64,000 nucleotides of DNA from Corythucha ciliata. Its lineage: Eukaryota > Arthropoda > Insecta > Hemiptera > Tingidae. Below the pieces are notes generated by a model. That model worked only from the letters and a program-made list of their open reading frames with translations, did not search any database and was not told the DNA's origin. Each line of letters begins with the position of its first letter. Within the stretch, counting starts at the first letter, position 1. Below, piece by piece: positions 46,974 to 56,082 of the stretch. Location: the NCBI GenBank assembly GCA_038030265.1, contig CM075939.1, positions 33,647,253 through 33,711,252 of the forward strand, written 5' to 3'. The position numbers were made by a program, and so were the translations under genes.

Positions 46974-47015
46974 TGCCGACTAGTTTCGGGGTAAATGCAC
47001 CCCATTTTCAAGGCA
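46974..47015 (-). other. hammerhead-ribozyme-like motif (degenerate) beside the Penelope-like element
   Basis: The minus strand reads TGCC, then TTGAAAAT, then GGGG-loop-CCCC, then GAAACTAGTC, then GGCA. This matches stem I, core, stem II, GAAA, tiny palindromic stem III and cleavage region of the hammerheads known in Penelope-like elements. The core CUGANGA is replaced by UUGAAAA (C3 and G12 changed), so self-cleavage is unlikely. The same CCGAAACTAGTCGG box recurs at 52160-52235. Confidence 0.45.
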
Positions 47016-47276
47016 TCCGTAGGTCTAAAAAAACAACTTAAAGGAGACATAACAACAAATTAGTCCCAGCTCTCAAAAACAACAAACAACCAACAAAATA
47101 CTCACATCTCCCCGTCACATGTCAAAAAAGCCCACACATCCAACAATCCTGTTGATAGACAGGTATCCAGGAAACTTGTCTCTTCACTGAACCCTCTAAA
47201 CACAGCGATAATCATTCAAGATTGAGAGCCACTCCCCCTCAACCCATTCTCGTATTTGCTTTTCCCACCGCTTCTC

Positions 47277-47720
47277 TTATACATTGCTAAAACATACATT
47301 ACAATACGGTTCTACCCCCACACTATCCAACTGGAAATTGACAGTTTTCCCCCCCATATTTATGTGCAATTTTTCTAAAACTCTCAATTTTTCACAATTA
47401 TTCTCCCGATCCAATACACTTACGTCTTTAAAGTTAAAAATATGCCCCGTTTTTCTATGATGTTCACTAAGCCCAGTATTATTTTTTCCATCTTTAGTAT
47501 CACAAATGTGTTGTGCTATTCTATTTTTCAACTTTTGCGTAGTCATCCCTATGTAGTAATTTTCACACCCCCCACAATCAATTTTATATACTACGTTATT
47601 CTTTTGAGTAATATTGTCTTTATCTTTAACAGCAGGAAACATATTCTTAAGTGAATTATTCAATTTAAAAGCTAAATTTATGTTATTAACTATACAAAAT
47701 TCTTTTAATTTAAAAGATTA
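47277..47720 (-). pseudogene. Penelope-like retroelement, GIY-YIG endonuclease remnant
   Basis: The minus-strand frame has the C-terminal GIY-YIG endonuclease of Penelope-like elements. It shows NNVVYKIDCGGCENYYIGMT followed by LKNRIAQH, TGLSEHHRKTGH and RVLEKLHI, in the usual order. The frame remains open upstream to about 47710, where it stops at the centre of a palindrome. The reverse transcriptase domain is missing, so this is a 5'-truncated copy. Neighbouring sequence at 46974-47015 holds the associated hammerhead-like box. Confidence 0.8.
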
Positions 47721-47803
47721 AAAATTTATTAAAAGAATTTTGTATAGTTAAATAACATAAATTTAGCTTTTAAATTGAATAATTCACTTAAGAATATCAG
47801 GTG
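47647..47803. repeat. perfect palindrome joining two Penelope fragments head to head
   Basis: CTTAAGTGAATTATTCAATT at the left and AATTGAATAATTCACTTAAG at the right bound arms of about 70 bp, mirrored base for base except one extra A in the right arm. The left arm is the start of the truncated endonuclease frame, so the right arm is an inverted 80-bp fragment of the same element. Confidence 0.85.
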
Positions 47804-48019
47804 CTATAATGAGAAAGAGCGAGTGAGAAAAGCCGGGCTAAGAAATCGTATCGTTCTGCCGATCGTCGTTCTGTTATGCGTACTGTTCGTTCGTGCCTCC
47901 TTTGCTGCACCCTTTAGAAACGGCCCTGAGGGGGAACCGATGAGAAAAATGGACAGGAGTTTGCAAAGATCAGTGGGAAGAGAAATCAATGGACGAGAAT
48001 TGATAATGGAGGAATTTCC

Positions 48020-48340
48020 GCCTTCGAATAGGCAAGGGCGCTAATTGGGGGGGGGGGGGGATTTGGGGTGGTGAGACACCCCCCCCCCCCAAATTCGGTG
48101 AATGATTTCTCAGGTGGTAAAATTTGCTCCGAATTGTACTTTCGGGTGGTAAAATCCCCTTTTTAAGTTGGTGGGGGGGGGGACCATGTCTTACAATTTT
48201 CACCTCAATTTTTAGCGGATGTATATACACACCAAGTGGTAAATGTCTACCTACTTTGGTAAGTGGTCTGTTTACTTCTGCATATCGCATCGTAGAACCA
48301 TCCAGGTAGCAGGTGGTAATTATGTCTGGAGAACCATCCA
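48020..48340. repeat. G/C-run cluster with GTGGTAAAAT repeats
   Basis: Runs of G (48044-48060, 48172-48182) and C (48078-48090) alternate with several GGTGGTAAAAT blocks. A related set of blocks, with another G-run and C-run, lies at about 51748-51815. The two may be pieces of one repeat family. Confidence 0.55.
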
Positions 48341-48738
48341 AGTGGTAGATGAGTCGCTCGTTAGCAACAAGTCAATGATAGTTTAATGCAATGGAATGCG
48401 TTTAATAAGCAGAAGTGGCTCACTGGCGCGTAGAGGTGGTAGGATTCGCTGGAAATCAATTTCAGCCCGACTGCAGACTGCAGTATAGGACTCAGGTTTT
48501 CCAGACTAATTGGAACCAACCAATAGATAGTTCCATACAGATTCGTGCGAAAAATACTTTAATTTAAGTACAGGACACCCACAAAAGTATAGGTTCATGG
48601 TACATCTAATTCAATGGAAAAATCAAAGGGACACGCAAATTCAGAACTACTCAGTAATATAGCTTTATTCATTTTTTAAAGGACAAATTTAATTTTTCCT
48701 TAGCAGTCCAGATAATTGACTATCCGGACAGACAAAGT

Positions 48739-50685
48739 ATGGGTAAAATGGGACTCTCTTTTCGTGGTCATCAGAACGATACCGGTAATTTCATCGAATT
48801 AACTAACCTCCTGGCTCGGCATAATTTTGTTCTCGCTAAGTGGACGGAGGGAACCGAAAAGAGAAAGATCGGATACGTCAACTGGTCTGCGCAAAACGAA
48901 TTTATAAATTTGCTTGCCGAGGAAACGAGGCGAAAAATCGTTGACGACATAAACGAAGCCGGAGCGTTTGCAGTCATCGCAGACACTACTCCTGATGTTT
49001 CGCATAAAGATATGCTGTGTGTGTACATCCGCTACGTGACCTCTAGTGACATCAGGCAACCGGTTGAACGATTTATTGGCATGCAACCCGTCAAAGATAA
49101 ATCGGGCGATGGGCTAGCGACCAAAATTTTAGATATTGTGAGAAGTTCAGGCGTGAACATGGATAATCTTGTGGCACAGTCGTATGCGTATGACTACGCA
49201 AGTGTGATGTCGGGTGAGTTCAATGGTGTCCAAAAAAAGGTCAGCGAAATTTTGGGAAGGCCTATTATCTACATTCCCTGCTGTGCCCATCGTACGAACA
49301 TCTTCATCGAACACGTCTGTAACAGCAGCTTGGTATTCCAAGATTTGTTCAGTTCCCTAGAAACCATTTATACATTTTTCACGGCGAGCACAAAAAGATT
49401 CTCCGCTCTCAAGGAGAAGTTGATGAAAATAGAGAATTCCCTTAACCTTGTAAATTTATCAAAAACGAGATGGACAGCGAGAGCACAATCGATTAAAAGT
49501 GTTTGGAATTCCTACGACGAGATTATCAACGTGCTAGATGATATTTCGTCGTCCAAATTGTTTGACACTAAGGCAAAAGCGTTGGCGGTCGCGCTTCTGG
49601 GAAAACTGACATCCTTGGAGTTCGTGACTACGATCATGTTCGCCAAAAACGTATTTTTCAAATTGAAAGCTCTAACGGAAGTGCTCGAACGCGAAGAATT
49701 GAACATTGTGGAGGCGTCGGAGGTTACGAAGGGAACATTGACGGTCTAGAGAAGATTAACTGTGACACAGACGCTATGGACTCACAGATCGACGCATCCA
49801 TAGAATTCGCAAAGCAAAGAGACCCAACCGTTGTCACAGAATTCAATCGGCGCCACCGACGTCGAAAGACACCAAGAAAACTAGACGAATGTGCAGAAAC
49901 TCAAATTACCTACGACGCCAATCTGTATTTCCGCCAGAATTTTAAACTTGTGTTGGATTCCCTTGTTTTGTCACTACTGGATTCAATTTATCCAGTTATG
50001 GAGGTAAAGATTAAGGGGCCCTTACACGCACAATATTATTGCACAATCTAGTTTGCGCAATATTTTGTCTCCAGATGTTCACGGATAAAAAATGTGTCGT
50101 TCATTATATTGTGCAACTCATCAATACAACCCACAAACGTTCAATTTAATTGTGCAACCCTTAGTTTGCGCAATATTTATTGTACGTGCATGGGCCGCTT
50201 TACTCTAATGTTAACATTACTTAATGACTTCCCTTTAATCTTTTGTCCAGGTCACACTTGGGCAATCCACAGTTTCATTAAAAAACATTGTAAGCACTGT
50301 CGAGCTGTTGCCCTCTCACATGCAAAATAAGAGCCAGGACATCGAGAGCTGGATGAGTGAAATAGAAATCCTCAGAGCATCTTGCTCTGAAAAGCCCCTG
50401 ACCTATTCGGCATTGTTTCTGGCATCAGAAAAACTGCGTGACGCGTTGCCTTTGGCCAATTTGATTGTCCGCTACCTTAGTACCATTCCTGTTAGTGTCG
50501 CATCCGCTGAGAGATCATTTAGCTCGTTGAAATTTGTCAAGAACTACCTTCGCTCCACGATGGGAGACGAGCGCCTCGATTCACTCGTCATGTTGTTTAA
50601 TGAAGCTGAAGTAACTGCAACATTGAATCTGGATTCATTGTCGTTGCGATGGTCGAAGATGAAAATGAGGAAAAAAAAACTTTGA
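48739..50685 (+). pseudogene. hAT-type transposase (ZMYM1/DUF4371-like), broken
   Basis: The first frame (48739-49749) matches the RNase-H-like core of ZMYM1/DUF4371-type hAT transposases. It has IADTTPDVSHKDMLCVYIRY, SYDYASVMSG-like (YAYDYASVMSGEFNGVQKKV), and CCAHRTNIFIEH. A frameshift or stop at about 49747 shifts coding into the next frame (49776 onward). The frame is then split by a 186-bp MITE and an adjoining segment. It ends with the hAT dimerisation region (LPLANLIVRYLSTIPVSVAS, AERSFSSLKFVKNYLRSTMG) and a stop at 50685. The N-terminal zinc-finger region is absent. The copy is dead unless spliced, and no terminal repeats were identified. Confidence 0.8.
50014..50199. mobile_element. 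PIF/Harbinger-like MITE (186 bp) inside the hAT transposase
   Basis: The ends are AGGGGCCCTTACACGCACAA and TTGTACGTGCATGGGCCGCT (mirrored), flanked by TTA at 50011-50013 and 50200-50202. Inner arms carry TTGCGCAATATT boxes. The insertion lies in the transposase frame, so it postdates that copy. Confidence 0.85.
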
Positions 50686-50764
50686 TACTATTATTCGTTT
50701 GTTAATCATATTTTTTATTATTTTGGTGTATTATACTGGTATATTAGTATGTGGTATATTACAA

Positions 50765-50992
50765 TCAAAACCCGAAATCCGTTAAAACTAGTTTTGACTA
50801 GTTAATACTAGTTTGTTGTTGTTTTTTTTATTCTTCTTCTCCATCTTCTTCTTCTTTTTTTTCTTATTCTTCTTCTTCTTCTTGTTCTTCTTCTTCTTCT
50901 TCTTCTTCTTCCTGAATGAAGGTGGAAGAACAGAAGAAGATGGAAACTTATTAACTCGTCAAAACTAGCGTTAACGGATTTCGGGTTCGGAT
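50765..50992. mobile_element. palindromic MITE enclosing a CTT microsatellite
   Basis: AAAACCCGAAATCCGTTAAA at the left is mirrored by GTTAACGGATTTCGGGTT at the right, with inner CTAGTTTTGACTAGTTAATA and TTAACTCGTCAAAACTAG boxes. The centre is a run of about 100 bp of CTT/TTC repeats, closed by GAAGAAGATGG. Confidence 0.8.
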
Positions 50993-50999
50993 ATGGGCT

Positions 51000-51940
51000 T
51001 ATTATTCATTCTACATATACATGTAATACAGCTATATTTTTATTCAGGACAATACTTTTACAACCCACCTTCAAACTTCGCTCTTGTACGTTATGGCATG
51101 TCTAGATCCGATTTCGGAATATCCGTCCGCCATCCGGACATATTTTGCCCTAAGATTGCTCTTTCGCAACTTTCTTATGGAACTCGCACCCATGACAATA
51201 AAAACAGTGGGGTCTAGTTGGTGCCAGCTTGATCAGTTAACTTAAAATCGGGTCCAAAATAGGGTTTTTCAAAGGTTTTGAGATCATTGGGTTACGGGTG
51301 TCACTTTCCATGTAATTTCGACCAGGATCTTGCTGCATTCATAAATAATAAACCCATGTGAAGAATTTGCAGCGTTTTCATTTTAATTAGCTAAATCTCA
51401 AAAAAATTATAACTCGTTTCCTCGACTGTAAATCAGCTCGCTGGTGTAAGTTAACTGAGGCAAGAAAAATTCCATTCCTGTTTCCACAAAGCTGATGCTA
51501 ATTTACCCTCTTCGCCAATTTTTCCCCAATTCCTTAACATAATAATAATCATAATAATGATAATTTATTTTTACTGTGAAAATCAACAAGGTGATGAGAA
51601 GTCGTCAAAATAAGTACCTTCATAATTATCTATTATTTATCCAAATTCCTTAGACTCTATCGTTAGCTTATTTCTACTTGTCTTGGAAGTCTATGGAGCC
51701 AAACAAAATGCTTATTAGATCAGAGGCAGGCTGCTAAAACGAAATGGGAGGGGGGGGGGTCAAGTGGTAAAAATGTAGCAGCCAGGTGGTAAAATTGACT
51801 CTCACACCCCCCCAAAATATTTGGCTACTTGCGCCCCTGCGAATAGGTAGTAAGTAGGTTCGAATGGATATTGTGAATTGAAGACAAAACATTTTTAAAA
51901 AGATATTTTGAGCAAAAAAAAAGAAAGAAAATCAGCCTGT
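51000..51940. other. gene-free stretch
   Basis: AT-rich, with a G-run at 51748-51757 and a GTGGTAAAAT block pair. No gene was recognised. Confidence 0.4.
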
Positions 51941-52440
51941 TAGGAAAAGTGCATATTCATGAGACAATCCTCTCAGACCTCAGATAAATTTGTATTATTC
52001 AGGGTGTGTTAATCAATGCACTTATTCTACAGACAAAGCTGGAATATAGCTATTCCATCAGATATCCGTGATTTATAAACCCACCCTTAGTGAATGTTAA
52101 AATTAACTTTATGTAATTAAATGATTTTCTTGAGTAGAAACATTCATTTTATTGCACTTGAGCCGACTAGTTTCGGCATTTATGATATTATGTTCTCTTC
52201 ATAATGCGGTGCACACCCCGAAACTAGTCGGCAAAAGTGCAATAAAATTAATGTTTCTACTCAAGAAAATAATTTAATTACCTCAGATAAGTTTGAATGA
52301 TATTAACCAATACACAATACAATAAAAATTGTAATTCCAAAACTTCACTTAGAAGAGCCCTCCATCGTTTTAGCCTACTCAACCGACTCTGTTCGTCGTG
52401 TGCATGTTGAGCAAGCAGAAAGCACGAAAAGATCAGAAAT
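51940..52440. mobile_element. repeat family J, diverged copy split by a nested hairpin
   Basis: CAGCCTGTTAGGAAAAGTGC and GAGACAATCC match the left part of family J, and GTTTGAATGATATTAACCAA with CTACTCAACCGACTCTGTTC match its interior. Between them, bordered by ACCTCAGATAAATTTG on the left and ACCTCAGATAAGTTTG on the right, lies the hairpin 52085-52272. Confidence 0.6.
52085..52272. repeat. Penelope-LTR-like hairpin nested in repeat J
   Basis: TAATTAAATGATTTTCTTGA and AACATTCATTTTATTGCACT at the left are mirrored by AATAAAATTAATGTTTCTAC and TCAAGAAAATAATTTAATTA at the right. Both arms contain CCGACTAGTTTCGG or its mirror, the box next to the Penelope-like remnant at 46974. The ribozyme core between them is not intact. 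Confidence 0.65.
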
Positions 52441-52612
52441 CAGCTCCATCCCAGACACCCTTCCTTCAACTCTATTAGGTCGCGCCTGTTGAAGTTTATC
52501 CAATGCCACTTCAACTTCAACTGTACCAATGCAACTAATTACGCTCGAAGTGATAGCAGGAATTGAATTAATCGGCCGCATACTCATAATAACTGGAAAT
52601 TTGTAGGGATTT

Positions 52613-52850
52613 CTCGGCCAAAAGAAAAGATGTATCAGTTGAACATCAATCCGTTAAATATTTCGGGTGCAAGGCACCCCTCCACAGTCTAAAGCAGAAA
52701 ACAAGAAACGAAAAACTGAACGAATTTATTTCTCGTTCAGTGCCGTAACCGTTTCTTGTTTTCTGCTGTAGACTGAGAAGGGGTGCGATGCTCCCGAAAT
52801 ATACATCGGATTGATGTTCAAGTGATACATCCTTTCTTTTGGCCGAATGA
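52613..52850. mobile_element. palindromic MITE of about 238 bp
   Basis: TCGGCCAAAAGAAAAGATGT and GTTGAACATCAATCCG at the left are mirrored by CGGATTGATGTTCAAGTGA and ACATCCTTTCTTTTGGCCGA at the right. Inner arms include CAGAAAACAAGAAACG and CGTTTCTTGTTTTCTG around a short loop with CTGAACGAG and CTCGTTCAG. Confidence 0.85.
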
Positions 52851-53237
52851 TAGGGTCCTACTGACTACTCACCAATCCCGTATCGAAAAATAACGGATCT
52901 TGATCATGCAGTTGCATATGTATTTTCCACTTTTTCGGTGAAATCTCCCAATTTGTTTCTTATAATACGATGGGGAAGCGAGGTTCGATTTTTCAAAGGT
53001 AATTCGACTCATAACAAATAAGAAGGTTAGAACCCACCTCACCCCCTTTCAATGTTTAGAAGAAGTAAGGAGGAGTCTAGTCTCCAACTTCTGCCGTTTC
53101 GTTTAGATATTTTTTGTGTTGGTTAAAGTGAATAGTCCCTCGCCTTTTTATTTATTTATTTTTTCGGAGATTAGAAAAATGGCTCGTGAACTTGGTGCCC
53201 GGCGAAGTAAAGGCTCACAAAGAAGGAGAAGCCAGCT

Positions 53238-53381
53238 TTAAAGGCCCGTTCACAAGCTCTATGTTTACGTTCTGTGGAATCTATGTAACCAAACAAATTT
53301 ATTCCCTCGAAAAATGAAGAAATTTGATAGGTTGCATAGACACCACACAACACAAACATAGAGCTTGTGAACGGGCCTTAA
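53238..53381. mobile_element. piggyBac-like MITE with TTAA ends (144 bp)
   Basis: AAGGCCCGTTCACAAGCTCT and CTATGTTT at the left are mirrored exactly by AAACATAGAGCTTGTGAACG and GGGCCTT at the right, flanked by TTAA on both sides. A half copy lies at 62607-62688. The near-perfect 28-bp terminal repeats suggest recent activity. Confidence 0.85.
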
Positions 53382-53389
53382 AAAAAGAC

Positions 53390-54056
53390 ATGTTGATATT
53401 GTTCTACGATGATCGTTGTAGATTGCAGTCATCGCAGAAAAACTGTAGCGGCTGAATTGAATACGAATATGTCAAAGAAGAAAGGGCAGTCGTTTCTGGT
53501 ACACCGAACACTGAATCCCACCAAAAACACACACAGTGTTGTGAGCTCAACGGCCAGAAAGTAAGTTTTCATGGGTGATGGTGATACTCACAGTTTCACA
53601 AGTGCTGTACACCGTACCCTGTGTCTCGAGTTTGCTTGTCACCCGAAAGTCATCAATTTCGACTAATCCCGGAAGAAACCAAACCCGACATTCGTGTGCT
53701 TTTGACGGTGGTCTCGTGAGGGTGTAAATGTGTCGAACACGTCTGTTATGACTTCAAAAGCATAATTTATTATAATCAACTCATAAATAAACGATTCAAT
53801 TTGACTACACAAAGTGTTTTTACCGTGAGCTGCGCCGGAGTGAAAAGACATTTTGGTTATCTAGAATTCTAGAGAGAGGTGAGGAAAATAATGTTCATCT
53901 GAAGCCGGACGGATTCAAAAAATCAAGTAGCCCCGAATCAGCGTCAGGTCTTCCCGACACTAATTATTACGTAGAGAAACTTAAAAAATATGTGAAAAAC
54001 ACTGAACTGCCTTAAAACGTGGGATTTGTATCAATAATGTCAAACTGTCCTAGGGG
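53390..54056. other. gene-free stretch
   Basis: No gene, RNA or clear repeat was recognised. Confidence 0.35.
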
Positions 54057-54408
54057 TTGATGATAAGGTGATAAGGTTTATTATGAGTCGAAACTTCCCC
54101 GACGTATAACAATAAACAAGAGGACGCCGGGCTTCGAATCCCGCAGCCACCAAAGCCTCCATTGGGCTCAAGCGCACCGTACCATGATCTAGCCATATAC
54201 TTCACACTCATACTACGCAGGCGTTTCGGTTGGTGCTCGGTTTGTTGAACGCACTCCGCATAGAATGCCCACACGAAGCCGAGTGTGCCGTGTCGCAGCT
54301 CACCTCAGCCTTGTAGCGAAATGGGCAATAGCTAGATTCGAACCCAAGCCCGCTGAGTTGCGAAGCGAGTATGGCATCCATTACACTATTTGAGGCGCGC
54401 TAATTTGT
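54057..54408 (-). mobile_element. tRNA-derived SINE (about 350 bp)
   Basis: On the minus strand the head reads like a tRNA. It has an A box TAGTGTAATGG, an anticodon-arm-like CGCTTCGCAACTCAGCG segment, and a B box GGGTTCGAATC about 35 bases later. It then continues into a body unrelated to tRNA, with GAGCTGCGACACGGC and GAGTGTGAAGTATATGGCTA boxes, and ends near a GATAAGGTGATAAGG-type tail. A second B-box-like GGGATTCGAAGCCC lies in the body. The length and structure fit a SINE rather than a functional tRNA gene. Confidence 0.7.
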
Positions 54409-54409
54409 T

Positions 54410-56082
54410 TCTTTTTACACACTTTGGATTTCGGGATAAATCTACAGATTCCTTCAGTGGAAAGAGAAAGGGGTAGAAGGGCGACTGCTGGAGTTGGAAC
54501 GACTCTCCAAGGAATACTGACTTTCTACCTCGGCTAGAGGTACCGTACGTTTGCTTTGTAGGATATATGGAGAATCAAAATTGAGATCAACTGTCATTTT
54601 CCGCAAGAGAAGGACCCAAGAGATAGTTTAGAACAACTTGAAGATGGCAGCCGTTAAAAAAAATGGATCCTCGTAACTATAAAAGTGGGACCACCAGTAT
54701 TGAATACAGTGATGAAAATTCAGCACGGCAGAAACTGCAATGTCTTGCAGTTCGTCAGTCTTGTAGTTAGTATATTTTATTAAGACACCTAGATGTGATC
54801 ATGTCCCACAGGAAATCTTCAGTACCACTTTACAGTGTCTCCAGGCACCTACTGTCAGATAATCTAACCCTACTGTAGTTTTTTCACTAAGTCTTTATGA
54901 TCAATTACTCTGTATCTGTTTACTCAAATTTTTTATTGTGAATAATTATTTTTACTTTTTTGAATATTTACATTTTTCATTATAAAATAATAAACAATAA
55001 ATTGTAATTTACCATCGTTATAAAGCTTTGGCTTTGCGCATTTTCTTAGAACTTAGTATCAAAAACACTCACACTAGATTCACCATAATTCTAAACCTGT
55101 TGCGCTTTCTTTAGATTTTTCTTTTTTGACGCTTAACTTAAAAACTTCCTTTTAATAAGTTTGGAACAAAATCAGAACAGTAAAAACAAGTTTTGTTAAT
55201 AAATGTCTCACCGTTCAGTCAGCTGACTCCTCCATCTCCCTCTGAGAGCCACTGTAAGCCAGGGCTGACAGTCCATTACATTATGGGGTCAAATACAAGG
55301 CGGCAGCTTTCAGGACATTTACAACAAAACTGCGAAAGACCCATTCGTTCTGTCGAAATCAACAATTGAGTGTGAAAAAATTCACAAAAAAAAAAAAAAA
55401 AAAAAAAATGCGATTCCTCTCATATTCACCCACTCAAGCAGTGATTTGGAAAGTAACGTTACTTGTTCAATTAAACTCGATAAGGTTGAGCGCCGACTGA
55501 GCACAAAAAATTGGAAAGTTACGAGAGATAATAATAGTTGAACTACTTATTAATTCCAACATTCAGCTTGTAAAATATTACACATAATAATTAGAATCTC
55601 GAGATATACCTATAACATATATTTTCCACGCACAAAAATGTAGCGATTAATGTTTCATGCACCGGAAGCAGGTTAACTTTCGTAAAAAAAAAAGTAAGAA
55701 AAAATAAAGATAATATCGATGATATTTTGGTAACTCGTTTTGAAAATAATTCACTTAAATAAAAAATAAATATCAAAGTACAGTATATTGTAGAAAAATA
55801 AATAATAAATATAACTACAGGGTTTTATAATGAAGGGTTTGTAAATTCGTAATACCCTTTAAACCGTTCGTTAGCCCCGCCTGGAACTTGGACAGGCAGG
55901 TCGAAGATAATTGAAAATACTTTTTTTTTTAGTGAGTGCAACGGTCAAGATTTGGAGATTGAAGTTGTTACGTTTGGCACTAGTACTACATGGCGTATTC
56001 CCGGCACTCCTTCCCACCCGCCCGAATTGAATCCCCATACGTTTTAAGCGTGAATTTAGTTGTTCGCTACTTACCTTTGACT
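54410..56082. other. gene-free stretch downstream of WAVE
   Basis: AT-rich, with an A-run of 20 or more bases at 55385-55408 and no recognisable gene. It probably contains the WAVE 3' untranslated region near 56082. Confidence 0.4.

Noticed and set aside
54300..54408. Possible functional tRNA gene on the minus strand
   Set aside because: The A and B boxes are present, but the acceptor stem does not close and the sequence continues into a body of about 250 bp, which fits a SINE.
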